A stretch of 28,065 bases of DNA from an uncultured Clostridia bacterium (GTDB lineage Bacteria > Bacillota > Clostridia > TANB77 > CAG-508). The DNA is taken from positions 1 to 28,065 of the forward strand of contig CAPPGO010000015.1 of the NCBI GenBank assembly GCA_948678575.1, given 5' to 3'. Within the stretch, counting starts at the first letter, position 1; each line of letters starts with the position of its first letter. The notes beneath the pieces are model-generated. The model did no database searches. It had not been told where the DNA came from and saw only the letters and a program-made list of their open reading frames with translations. The translations under genes and the position numbers were made by a program. This document shows positions 1 through 9,668 of this stretch, piece by piece.

Positions 1-17
1 AAGAAAGGAAAAAGAAA

Positions 18-3012
18 ATGTGTAAACAAAAGAGAAACAGAAGGAAAACAAAAAACGAATTTTTGAAACAATCAAAACGGAATAACATTAATCGCATTAG
101 TTATTTCAATAATAGTAATGCTAATATTAGCTGGTGTTTCTATTAATGCAATAATAGGCGATGATGGAATAATAAGCAGAACGCAATATTCAACTTTTCT
201 AAGTGAAATGACAGCAATAGAAGAAGCAGTTCAAATGTGGAAGGCTGGCGAAGCAATAGGACAAATGGGAGAAGATACTAAGGCAATACCAGCAAATGGA
301 CTTTGTACTGAAAATGATTTGAGTAGTACAGAAAGATTAAGTGGTGAAGTAGGATATTATAGAATATGGAGCATGACTGAAAAAATACCAGAAACAAGTG
401 TGTTAAGCAATGCTATTGATTTTAACAATGAATTTGAAAGTGAACTGATAGCTTTTCCAGCAGGAGTGCAAGATTTATTTTATTTAAATAATGAAATATT
501 AGGAATAGAAAGTAATAAAACTTATGTAATAGATATAGCAACAGGAATGATATATTCAATGTCAGGAATAAAGTTAAAAGGTATAAGTTGTTATAGTTCA
601 AATATGGCAACAGCAGTAATGAGTGGAACAGCAAATGCACCAATATTTGCAGAATCAGAAGTAAGCGGGACAGGTACAGACGACAAACTAGCAGGAAATC
701 AAGATGCACAATATGGTTTTCAAATATTCGCATCGCCAGGAAGCAATAATATTTTTAAACTTTATAATAATGGAGATTTATATGGCAAGGGAGTAAAAGG
801 ACCTCAACTTAATACTTCTAAAAAAGATATGGATAACATAAATCCAAATATTTGGAATGAATTGCAAAAGCCCAATAATATTGGAACTATTGTGAAGACA
901 ATAGTTTGCACATCTAATATATTTTATATAAATGATAAAGATGAAGTTTATGCTATTGGAGATAACACTAGTAATAAATTAGGGTTAAATGAAGAGCAAA
1001 TGAAAGAATATACAACAAGAGAAGCAATTAAACTAGATTTAAAAGGAATGAAAGTAAAAAATATTTTTTCAACAACTAATACTACTTTTATTGTTTCTGA
1101 TGAAGGTGAACTTTATGCATGTGGTAATAATTCTAGTAGTGAATTAGGTTTAGAGAAAAAAACTAATCCAAGTACATTTGAAAAAGTATCTACCTTTACA
1201 AAAGGCAGTAGTATAGTACAAGTAGATTCCACTGAAAATGGTACATTAATACAATGTAGTGATAATACTTTTTATTTTTCTGGTTTAAATTCTTATGGCT
1301 TTTTATCAACTGGAAAAAAAGGAGAACAATTTGATAAATTTGTACAAGTATATGATGGTAATATTGGAGAAGATATAGATCAAGATATTGCTATGTGGAG
1401 TGGTGGAATAAATGTAACTGTTGTGAAAAAAGATGGAACAGCATGGACTTGTGGATATGAAAATTTAAATGCTAAGCAATATGTAAGTAGTGGTTCACCT
1501 TATAATTTTAGGCAATTAACTAGAATTTCAAGATGTTATAAATTTTTATCTAGTGTCAATGGTACACAATGCTTTTTAACCAAGGATAATTCAAATAATG
1601 TATCATGTTATATTGTAGGATATGCAAGAAATACCGCAGGTTCAGATTTCAATGGAAAATGTTATACAGAACTTGCTGTATTACCAGAAGAATTAGTAAA
1701 AAGTGGAATAAAAGATGTAATGACTTCTAATGGTCAATTTTTCTTTATTTCAAATTCAGGTAAGTTATATGGTACTGGTGCTTATTCAAATTTAGGAATG
1801 AATAAAACATCTGGTAATACAAAAAGTATAGAATATATTGAAAAAAACAATGTAAATAGTTTTGCAAACGAATCACTTATATATAATCATGTTAATGGTG
1901 TATGTTATGTATTTATAAATTGTAATGATAGAATTGAAACTACTGGGAACCAAGCACTTATGTATGGAAATAATATTTTACAATCTAGATGGAAAAAAAT
2001 AGCATCAGATGTTAAATATTTTCATGCTAATGCAAGTGCTTATATTACGAAAGATGGTAATTTATATGTTGCTGGATCAAGTGCAGGATTAGGTTTGGGA
2101 GAATTATCAGAGCAAGATATTATAATTCCACAATATATAAAATGTGAAGATGAAAATTTGGTGGGTAAATGTAAAAAAGTAGAAATAGTAAGAAATTGTA
2201 TCTATGTATTAACAACAGATGATAAATTATATGCCGCTGGAAAATATGAACCTAATGGTGGACCAGATAATACACCAAATTTTGCAGGATGGAATGATGG
2301 CGAATCTAAATACAATTTTTTTGAACTTTTAGATGGAGTAAGCGATATTATAGGAAATGAAAGTGATAGTTATGCAACTAAATTAGCAATTATGAAAGAT
2401 GAAAGTTGTAGAGTATGGGGTTCTAATTTTGGTGGTACTGTTGGTTGTACTGCGAACAGACAAACAACACCTTATGCATTTAATTTACCAGATAAAATTG
2501 GTGGTGTAGACAATATAGAAAAAATAATTTTGCCATGTTCTTTTAGAAGTTTTATTATTACGAAAGATCATAAAGTATTTATTGGAGGTAATTGGCATCA
2601 AGGTACATCTGGTGGAAATACTGTTAGTAGTGATTTTGTTGAATATACTTATGGTTTGGATTTAGCAGATGATGAATACGTTATTGATGTAGCCTGTCAA
2701 AATAAAGATAATACTGTATTTTTAACAAATAAAGGGAGATTATTTGCTTATGGTTATAGTAATGCAATAGGAATAGGAAACAATACAACTAATTATTGCA
2801 ATACAAGAGAAGTATTTAATAGCGAAAAGGTTATTCAAATTTCAGCTGGTTCAGGTTTCTTTATAGCAGTTACAGAAAATGGAAAAGTTTATGCAACTGG
2901 AAGTAATATATATGGAGTATTAGGAAGATGGATAGGAATTGGACGTGGTGATTCAAATTCTAGATATAAAACAGCTCTTAATTGGGTAGAATGTCCAGAA
3001 TTAGAATTATAA
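18..3012 (+). CDS. Prepilin-like RCC1-repeat surface protein, split by a +1 frame break at CGG 78-80
   Basis: ATG 18 follows an AAAGGA site by 8 bases and opens a basic leader of 20 codons ending LKQSK. The next zero-frame codon is CGG (78-80), and this frame stops at 144. The +1 frame from 79 reads GITLIALVIS and then a hydrophobic helix ending LAGVSIN, the type IV prepilin signal with its essential Gly before the cleavage point. It then stays open to 3012, about 997 residues in total. The body carries at least nine RCC1-type blade motifs, for example DGELYACGNNSSSELGL near 1100, DGNLYVAGSSAGLGLG near 2055 and ENGKVYATGSNIYGVLG near 2880, so it is probably a secreted or pseudopilus-anchored beta-propeller. 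The first ATG inside the main frame (118) lies within the hydrophobic helix and has no ribosome site, so it is not a credible start. No pilus machinery is in the window. The ligand is unknown. Confidence 0.8.
75..81 (+). other. Putative +1 frameshift site 1 (AAA-CGG-A)
   Basis: Zero frame reads TCA AAA CGG AAT. Family homology requires AAA, then skipped C, then GGA ATA ACA. The residue decoded here should be the conserved prepilin Gly, which only the GGA frame provides. Confidence 0.55.
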
Positions 3013-3021
3013 ATATAGAAT

Positions 3022-3053
3022 AAAAAAGAAGTAGCATAAACTACTTCTTTTTT
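3022..3053. terminator. Bidirectional intrinsic terminator
   Basis: A 13-bp perfect stem (3022-3034 with 3041-3053) has a 6-base loop, an A-run on the left and a T-run on the right. It lies between two convergent genes, so it can end transcription from both sides. Confidence 0.9.
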
Positions 3054-3054
3054 A

Positions 3055-4578
3055 TTATCTTTCATCAAGTTCTTTTTGAGATTGTTCTTGTTGTGAATTT
3101 GCTCTATTTTCAAAAGATTGAGCAAGTTTTTGTGATTTTTGTCCATATATTGATACTGCATAAGGATCAGATTTTCCATCTTGTTTTTCATAAAAAGTAC
3201 TCTTTATGAAATAAGTAAGATTTTGTACTTCTCCAAGTGCTCTACAAAGTTCTGGATCAAGTTCATGTGTATCAGATAATAAATATGTTCCAACACATTC
3301 AGCTTCGGAACAATCAGTTTTTCCTTGTGCTTCTAAAATTTTTCTTCCTGCATTTATATAAGATTGATTATAAGCATTATTAGAACCAGTTAAAACAATA
3401 CCACTTCTTACAGGATTTCCAGCACTATCTGTAATGGCAATACTTCTACTAGAATCATTTTTATCAATAATACAAGAAAGTGAAGAAGTTGTTGGAGTAA
3501 CTTTTGCACCAGTAGCTTCAAGTGCCTGTTGTAAATATCTGTAATTTGGTGCAGAGTGACCTTGCCCGGAAATAGTATATGTTTGTCCGTTAAGTTCAAC
3601 GATAAAGATATTTGCAGAAGAATTATAACCAATTTGACTCTGACCATATTCAGACAAATCTATTTCTTTACCAGTATTATATTTGTAAATATCAGAAATT
3701 TTTTCAAAATAATCTTTGCATGCTTCTTCATAAGTGCTCATATTTGTTATACTATTAGTAAATATTGAAGATTTTTCAGCTTCTGGTGTAGGTTGAGAGA
3801 CTTGTGAAATATTACCTTTATTTTCTAAAACTGTTCCAGATACATGTGGTGTATTACTGCCATGAGAAACAGTTATATCTCCATTAAACATTGTATATCC
3901 AGCTAATAAGACAACTGAAAGAGCACCAGCTAGTGCTAATTTTATACCATTATTTTTTAATCTTCCTTTAAAATCTCTATTTAGACTTAAAGTTGTACGC
4001 TTTAAATTAAAAGCTCTGTCAGCTTTTGTAGTATATTCTTTATCTTTAATTTTATTTCGTTCTGCAATAGTTTCAGCCAATTTTTTATATGTATATCCTA
4101 AATGCATAGGTGAATGTGATTGTATTCCTTTTGCAAATCTTCTAAAAGAAGGTGTATGTTTTGTTTTTGTAGTATCAAGAAAATCTTCTATATTAGAAGT
4201 TTTCATTTGAGAACCATATAATTTATCTGCCAAAGCACGATATTCTTCTAATGCTTTACTGAAATTTTTAATCTGAACATTTCTATGATAGTAAGTTTTA
4301 AAATCTTTTTCAAAATCTTCATCTGGATGATAATCTTTAAAATCTTTTAAGTCAGTTTTGATTAACTCAGATTCAGGAATAGGTGTATCATCAGATATGT
4401 TTTGATCTTCATGTTGGCTTCTGTAAATTCCTGAAATAAAAAGATTTAAGTCAGGATTTTCATGTAAAAATTGTTCTTGACTTTGAGATAATTTTGAAAT
4501 TTTTTCAGTAAGTTCTATTATTTTTACATGAGTGCATGAACGCAATAATCTTAAATTTTCATATTTTTTTAGTCTCAT
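3055..4578 (-). CDS. Hypothetical single-pass membrane protein
   Basis: The family was not recognised. This 507-residue protein has a highly charged N-terminal region (about 1-205). One hydrophobic segment follows at about 211-231 (IKLALAGALSVVLLAGYTMF), preceded by basic residues, so the N-terminus should be cytoplasmic and about 275 residues external. The external part starts with a Ser/Thr/Pro-rich linker, continues with a domain near 275-470 containing three Cys, and ends in a Gln/Glu-rich tail (SQQEQSQKELDER). The start is supported by an AGAGAGG ribosome site about 7 bases upstream on the minus strand. The gene stands alone, converging on the preceding gene and divergent from the thrS leader. 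Its codon use matches the neighbours and has no CGG. A regulatory or wall-associated role is possible, but nothing in the sequence settles it. Confidence 0.8.
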   Translation of the reverse strand: MRLKKYENLRLLRSCTHVKIIELTEKISKLSQSQEQFLHENPDLNLFISGIYRSQHEDQNISDDTPIPESELIKTDLKDFKDYHPDEDFEKDFKTYYHRNVQIKNFSKALEEYRALADKLYGSQMKTSNIEDFLDTTKTKHTPSFRRFAKGIQSHSPMHLGYTYKKLAETIAERNKIKDKEYTTKADRAFNLKRTTLSLNRDFKGRLKNNGIKLALAGALSVVLLAGYTMFNGDITVSHGSNTPHVSGTVLENKGNISQVSQPTPEAEKSSIFTNSITNMSTYEEACKDYFEKISDIYKYNTGKEIDLSEYGQSQIGYNSSANIFIVELNGQTYTISGQGHSAPNYRYLQQALEATGAKVTPTTSSLSCIIDKNDSSRSIAITDSAGNPVRSGIVLTGSNNAYNQSYINAGRKILEAQGKTDCSEAECVGTYLLSDTHELDPELCRALGEVQNLTYFIKSTFYEKQDGKSDPYAVSIYGQKSQKLAQSFENRANSQQEQSQKELDER

Positions 4579-4692
4579 ATTTTTTCCTCTCTATAATACA
4601 AATATACATAATTATTATAATATATATAGGATATAAAAAGAAATATGTTACTAAAATTTAATATAAAAAATATAGAAATGTTACAGAATTTC

Positions 4693-4721
4693 TTGACACA
4701 TTCGACATAAAGTAGTATTAT
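4693..4721 (+). promoter_or_regulatory. Promoter of the thrS T-box transcript
   Basis: TTGACA (4693-4698), a 17-base spacer and TATTAT (4716-4721) give a near-consensus sigma-A promoter. Transcription would begin near 4728, just at the start of the T-box leader. Confidence 0.85.
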
Positions 4722-4724
4722 AAA

Positions 4725-4950
4725 AAGGTAAACAGTGAAGAGGAAAAGTAAAATATAGGTTACTTTTAGAGAAAATGTGTCGTAGGCTGAAAGCACATTT
4801 AAGCAAACATATTTGAAAACTACCTTGGAGTTTCCGATTGAAAAATTGGCGTTGTGAGATTGCGTTACTAATCTTATTAAGAGTTAAATATTAGGGTGGA
4901 ACCGTGAGAAAAACTTACCCCTATAAGCAATATGCTTATGGGTTTTTTTG
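4725..4950 (+). promoter_or_regulatory. T-box leader controlling thrS
   Basis: T-box leaders sense uncharged tRNA and switch between an antiterminator and a terminator. The conserved T-box core AGGGTGGAACCGTGAG is at 4893-4908. It is followed by an intrinsic terminator: ACCC...ATAAGCA at 4917-4929 pairs with TGCTTATGGGT, then a run of seven T to 4949. An AGTA (4747-4750) and a GAAA (4815-4818) occupy the positions of the Stem I specifier-loop motif. Directly after the GAAA come ACT (4819-4821) and ACC (4822-4824), both threonine codons, matching the downstream gene. Which one is the specifier cannot be fixed without folding. The leader lies between a strong promoter and thrS. Confidence 0.92.
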
Positions 4951-5014
4951 TTATTATTTTGAAATTTCAAAAATCTATAAGTGTATGAATTTAATTTTTA
5001 AGGAGGAATAAGTT

Positions 5015-6787
5015 ATGTTTAAAATCAAATTAGGTGGAGGAAGAACAGCAGAAGTTGAGGAGTCAATGTATTGGCATACAACATCACACATAATGGCACA
5101 AGCTGTTAAAAGATTATTTCCAAATGCAAAGGTTGCAATAGGACCAGCAATAGAAAATGGTTTTTATTATGATTTTGATGTTGAAAAGCCTTTTTCAGAA
5201 GAAGATTTAAAATCTATTGAAGAAGAAATGAAGAAAATTATTAAAGAGGATCACCCAATAGAGAGATTTGAACTCCCAAGAGAAGAAGCAATAAAATTAA
5301 TGGAAGAAAAGGATGAACCTTATAAAGTAGAACTTATAAAAGATTTACCAGAAGGTGAAGTAATTTCTTTCTATAAACAAGGAGATTTTACAGACCTTTG
5401 TAGAGGTCCACATTTACCAAGTACAGGAGCAGTAAAAGCAGTTAAATTATTAAGTTCATCAGGGGCATATTGGAGAGGTGATGAACATAATAAAATGCTT
5501 CAAAGAATTTATGGTATATCATTTCCAAAAGCTAGTGAAGTTGATGAATATTTAGCCAAACTTGCAGAAGCAAAGGAAAGAGATCATAGAAAAATAGGTA
5601 AAGAACTAGATTTATTTATGACACATGAATTAGTTGGTTCAGGACTTCCAATGTATTTACCAAAAGGAGCAACAGTTAGAAGATTACTTGAAAGATATAT
5701 TCAAGATAAAGAAGTAAGTATGGGATATAGTCATGTTTATACTCCATCTCTTGCCAATGTAGCATTATATAAAACAAGTGGACACTGGATGCATTACAAA
5801 GATGATATGTTCCCAGTAATGAAAATGGGAGAAGAAGAAATGGTTTTAAGACCTATGAACTGTCCACATCATATGCTTATTTATAGAAATAAAATGCATT
5901 CATATAGAGAATTGCCAATAAGAATTGGTGAACTTGCACATGATTTCAGATATGAAGATAGTGGAAGTGTTTGTGGCTTAGAGAGAGTTCGTGAAATGTG
6001 TCAAAATGATGCGCATCTTTTTGTAAGACCAGATCAAATTAAAGAAGAATTTAAAAATGTTGTTGATTTAATTCTTTCAGTATATGAAGATTTTGGATTT
6101 AAAGATTATTCTTTTAGATTATCTTTGAGAGATAAAAACAATAAAGAAAAATACTTTGACGATGATGAAATGTGGGAAAATGCAGAGAAACAATTAAGAG
6201 AAATTTTAACAGAATCAGGTATGGATTTCTATGAAGCAGAAGGAGAAGCAGCTTTCTATGGACCTAAACTAGATGTTCAAATAAAAACAGCATTAGGGCA
6301 TGATGTTACAGTTTCTACTTGTCAATTAGATTTCTTATTACCACAAAGATTCGAATTAGAGTACATTGGCGATGATGGTGAAAAACACAGACCAGTAGTT
6401 ATTCACAGAGCAATACTTGGAACATTTGATAGATTTTTAGCATTTTTAATTGAAGAAACAAAAGGTGCTTTTCCAACTTGGCTTGCACCAGTTCAAGTAA
6501 AAGTTTTGCCAATTTCAGATAATCAAAAAGAATATGCACAACAAGTAACTGAAAAACTACAAAAAGAAGGATTAAGAGTTGAATTAGATGACAGACAAGA
6601 AAAAATTGGTTATAAAATTCGTGAAGCACAACTTCAAAAAACACCATATATGTTAATTATTGGTGAAAAAGAAGTAGAAGCAAATGCATTAGGAGTTAGA
6701 ACAAGAAAAGAAGGCGACATAGGTCAAATGCCAATTGATAAATTCATTTCTAGAATTAATGAAGAAGTAAATAGTTATTCTAAATAA
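5015..6787 (+). CDS. thrS: Threonine-tRNA ligase lacking the TGS domain
   Basis: This cytoplasmic class II synthetase charges tRNA-Thr. The editing domain is present: HTTSH at 21-25 and the distal CRGPH motif. The catalytic zinc ligands are Cys283 (MNCPHHM), His334 (NDAHLF) and His464 (HRAILG). Motif 2 (GLERVRE) and motif 3 (HRAILGTFDRF) are clear, and the C-terminal anticodon-binding domain is complete. At 590 residues it is about 50 shorter than the usual 640. The deficit is at the N-terminus: only about 15 residues precede the editing domain, so the TGS domain is missing. The start is firm (AGGAGGAATAAGTT ATG), and no alternative start upstream could restore TGS because the T-box terminator lies there. 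It is regulated by the T-box leader and ended by a strong terminator. Confidence 0.97.
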   Translation: MFKIKLGGGRTAEVEESMYWHTTSHIMAQAVKRLFPNAKVAIGPAIENGFYYDFDVEKPFSEEDLKSIEEEMKKIIKEDHPIERFELPREEAIKLMEEKDEPYKVELIKDLPEGEVISFYKQGDFTDLCRGPHLPSTGAVKAVKLLSSSGAYWRGDEHNKMLQRIYGISFPKASEVDEYLAKLAEAKERDHRKIGKELDLFMTHELVGSGLPMYLPKGATVRRLLERYIQDKEVSMGYSHVYTPSLANVALYKTSGHWMHYKDDMFPVMKMGEEEMVLRPMNCPHHMLIYRNKMHSYRELPIRIGELAHDFRYEDSGSVCGLERVREMCQNDAHLFVRPDQIKEEFKNVVDLILSVYEDFGFKDYSFRLSLRDKNNKEKYFDDDEMWENAEKQLREILTESGMDFYEAEGEAAFYGPKLDVQIKTALGHDVTVSTCQLDFLLPQRFELEYIGDDGEKHRPVVIHRAILGTFDRFLAFLIEETKGAFPTWLAPVQVKVLPISDNQKEYAQQVTEKLQKEGLRVELDDRQEKIGYKIREAQLQKTPYMLIIGEKEVEANALGVRTRKEGDIGQMPIDKFISRINEEVNSYSK

Positions 6788-6790
6788 TTT

Positions 6791-6838
6791 AATAATAAGT
6801 ATCTCATAAAAAGTTGTGAGATACTTATTATTTTTTAT
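6791..6838 (+). terminator. thrS terminator
   Basis: A 16-bp perfect stem (6791-6806 with 6817-6832) has a 10-base loop and is followed by a T-rich run. Confidence 0.9.
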
Positions 6839-6866
6839 TGATAAAAATTTTTAGGTATGATATACT
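6838..6866 (+). promoter_or_regulatory. Promoter for the 6903 gene and deoB
   Basis: TTGATA (6838-6843), a 17-base spacer and TATACT (6861-6866) lie 37 bases before the start codon. Confidence 0.75.
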
Positions 6867-6902
6867 TTGCTTGTGAATTTTGAAAAAAATGGAGGATAAA
6901 AG

Positions 6903-9668
6903 ATGTCAGCAAAAAAATCAGCAAACAATGGAGATTTAGAAACTAAGCTAGATTTTTTAGGCTTAGATTTAGATAAAGTACCAGAGTTTTTAAAAGATTT
7001 TAGTCCACTTAATTTTAATACTTCAAGACTAAATAATGACAAAGATCATAGAGTATATCGTTATGTACCAATTGATAAGATTGAAATTTTAATAACTCCA
7101 TGTTTAAGAAGTGATGATATTAAAAAGAAATATTCTGAATCAGTACCTCTTGGAAGATTTTTTAATCCTATGGGTGATGAAGAAGATATTGAAAGATATG
7201 CAACATTACTTAAAATAATTAGCTCTATTTTTGTATCAGATATCGAAAATATTACATTACTTCAAAAATCACTTGAAAAAATAGAACCTTTTAAAGTTAA
7301 ATATAATAAAGATCATTTATGGCAAATATATTATTCTCCAAGTACAAATAAATATTTTATGCTTGTATGTACTAAGGAAGAAACTTTTTCAGAATTTTTG
7401 TATTTATTGAAAAAGAAAATAGAATACAATTCTAAGAAAACAAAAACAGTGCCATCTATTTTTGTTCCAATAAATTATGTAAATTACAGTGAAGAATTTT
7501 TAAATAGAGATGAAATAGGAAATATTGAAAGTTATTTATGGCTATTCACTAAAAATTGGCCATTGATATTTGAAGTATATGATAAAAAAGATAATATGTC
7601 ACTTCAAATAGTTGGAGATACTTATGTATATAATAATGTAAAAAGTAGTTATAAAGTTACATTAACAGATAAAGAGGAAGCTTTAAAATTTTATAAATTA
7701 TTAAAAGCTTTATTTATCTTGCAAACAGAAATAAAAACTAAATTTGTTTTTGAGACAAAAATTGATAGCAAAAACGGATTAGAATTTTATTTTGAAGATT
7801 ATAGAGTCACTTATGAAAACTTAGAAGATTTTATAAAAATACAATATAAAATTGCTAAAACTGATATATTTGAAGTAAAAGAAAAATGTGAAAAATTAGA
7901 AGAAAAATTAGAAAATTTAAAAGAAAAAGCAAAAGAAAAAGAAGAGGAATATTTAGAAAAGCAAAAAGAAATTTCAACATACTTAGAATATAAGAAAACT
8001 TTTTTTGGAAAAGTTAAATATTTTTTTAAATCAAATAAAAAAGTTAAATTAAAAAATGAAGAAGAAATTAAAGAAAAGAAGCAATCTAAAACGATAGAAA
8101 TAGAACCAACTATATCACAAATAGATGATAAAAGATTTTATACAATAGAAGATGTTGTTGTTATTTATTCAGTTAAAGATAAAACTGATAAAAAGCAAAA
8201 AGATTTAGAACAAGATATAAAAGCACTACAATTAAAATTAGAAAACTTAAATAGTAAAGTGCGAAATGCAGAGCTTTATATAGAAGAAATTGATAAACAT
8301 AAAAAGAGTATATTTGAATTTTGGAAGTTTGCAAATAAAGATGAAAAACTTAGCTTAGAAATGGGAAATGAAGATTCAAATAAAAATGAAAAAACTATTA
8401 TTAAAAAAGCTTTTAATTTTGAAATGGATTTTGAAACTATGGGTGTATCAGTAGACAAAATTCAAAGAGTTAAGCTTTCAAAGGAAGAAACAGACAGTTT
8501 ATACATTGCAAGTACAGAACTTATAGAAATAATAAATTTACTTCGTTCTGGAAAAATGGATAAACAGAAGATGGAAGCTGCACTTACATATTTAAAAGAT
8601 GAATTTAATAAAAATAGATTGTACATAGAGAGTGAAGTTTTTGACATCTTCGGAAACATGGATAATGATAATAGAAAAATAAAATATATAGGAAGTAGAA
8701 GTCATAGAGAAAGTGAAAAAAGTAAGTTTAGAATTTTAAATATAAACAAGAAAATTGATGTTTTTGATTTCACAGAAAAATTACTTAGTATTTTATCGTA
8801 TTTAGAGGGAGCAATTCCTAAAATGACGTCAAAATATGAAATGCCTTTATATAAAGTTGTTCCTATAACAGATAATATTCACGAAAATGATTTTTCAATA
8901 TTTGATATAAATGTTGAACGTGAGTTAGAAAATTATACAGATTCTGGGGAAGGTGCAGTAAATCTTATAAAAGTTAATTTAAAAGAGGAAATGCCACTTT
9001 TATATTATTCAAATATTATTTTCTTTGATAATGCAAATAAAACTTTACCAGAAGGAATGGATTTATCTTCAAACGTTTTATTAGATTGTAAGAAATTTGA
9101 TTTTACATTAGTTTCAAAAACTAAGTTTAGAACAAATAATTACTTTAATGAACAAAACAATTTGATTTTACCTAAATCAAAAGATATTTTAGTTTATGAG
9201 TATGATGTTTCAGTTAAAACAGATGAGGAAAAAGAAGATAAAAAATCTGATAACAATGATAAGATTGATATACAAGAAGAGAAATTAGAAAAAGCAGAGG
9301 AAAAAACATCAATTTTTGATGAAGATGATGATTTTAAAACAGAAGCAGTTGAAATAGATTTAGATTTTATTGATGATGAAGACGAAGAACCTATTGAAGA
9401 ACCAATAATTGAAGAAAAACCTAAAAGAAGAATTGGCAGAAAGAAAGAAGAAAAACAAGAAGAGGTTATAAAAGAAAAGGTAAAAAATGAGAAGGTTAAG
9501 AAGGAAAAGCCTAAAAAAGAAAAAGTAAGTAAAAGGGCTAAAAAAGAAGTTGAAGAAGAGAAACAAATTGCAGAAGAAATTAAAGAAGAACCAGTTATAA
9601 ATGATGTAAAACCAGTCAAAAGAAAAAGAACTTTGAGAATAAAAATAGAGGAGGATGAAGATGAGTAG
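6903..9668 (+). CDS. Large hypothetical acidic/coiled-coil protein
   Basis: The family was not recognised. The 921-residue product has no signal peptide or membrane segment and is probably cytoplasmic. A folded N-terminal region (about 1-320) is rich in aromatic residues. A heptad-like Lys/Glu coiled coil follows at about 324-358 (EKCEKLEEKLENLKEKAKEK), with a second at about 430-468. A mixed domain spans about 500-760. A disordered tail from about 770 starts with acidic stretches (DEDDD, DDEDEEP) and ends in alternating Lys/Glu tracts (KKEKPKKEKVSKRAKKE). GGAGG at 6891-6895 supports ATG 6903. It overlaps deoB by 8 bases, so the two are co-transcribed and perhaps translationally coupled, but nothing links it to nucleoside metabolism. 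The tail architecture resembles scaffold or polyanion-binding proteins; that is only a resemblance. Confidence 0.85.
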   Translation: MSAKKSANNGDLETKLDFLGLDLDKVPEFLKDFSPLNFNTSRLNNDKDHRVYRYVPIDKIEILITPCLRSDDIKKKYSESVPLGRFFNPMGDEEDIERYATLLKIISSIFVSDIENITLLQKSLEKIEPFKVKYNKDHLWQIYYSPSTNKYFMLVCTKEETFSEFLYLLKKKIEYNSKKTKTVPSIFVPINYVNYSEEFLNRDEIGNIESYLWLFTKNWPLIFEVYDKKDNMSLQIVGDTYVYNNVKSSYKVTLTDKEEALKFYKLLKALFILQTEIKTKFVFETKIDSKNGLEFYFEDYRVTYENLEDFIKIQYKIAKTDIFEVKEKCEKLEEKLENLKEKAKEKEEEYLEKQKEISTYLEYKKTFFGKVKYFFKSNKKVKLKNEEEIKEKKQSKTIEIEPTISQIDDKRFYTIEDVVVIYSVKDKTDKKQKDLEQDIKALQLKLENLNSKVRNAELYIEEIDKHKKSIFEFWKFANKDEKLSLEMGNEDSNKNEKTIIKKAFNFEMDFETMGVSVDKIQRVKLSKEETDSLYIASTELIEIINLLRSGKMDKQKMEAALTYLKDEFNKNRLYIESEVFDIFGNMDNDNRKIKYIGSRSHRESEKSKFRILNINKKIDVFDFTEKLLSILSYLEGAIPKMTSKYEMPLYKVVPITDNIHENDFSIFDINVERELENYTDSGEGAVNLIKVNLKEEMPLLYYSNIIFFDNANKTLPEGMDLSSNVLLDCKKFDFTLVSKTKFRTNNYFNEQNNLILPKSKDILVYEYDVSVKTDEEKEDKKSDNNDKIDIQEEKLEKAEEKTSIFDEDDDFKTEAVEIDLDFIDDEDEEPIEEPIIEEKPKRRIGRKKEEKQEEVIKEKVKNEKVKKEKPKKEKVSKRAKKEVEEEKQIAEEIKEEPVINDVKPVKRKRTLRIKIEEDEDE

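Noticed and set aside
4746..4824. Exact choice of T-box specifier codon
   Set aside because: ACT and ACC are both Thr codons in adjacent positions, and the base pairing of Stem I cannot be fixed by eye.
9180..9660. Long open frames on the minus strand opposite the Lys/Glu-rich tail of the 6903 gene
   Set aside because: They are a by-product of GAA/AAA-rich coding sequence, with no ribosome site and low-complexity Ser/Phe translations.
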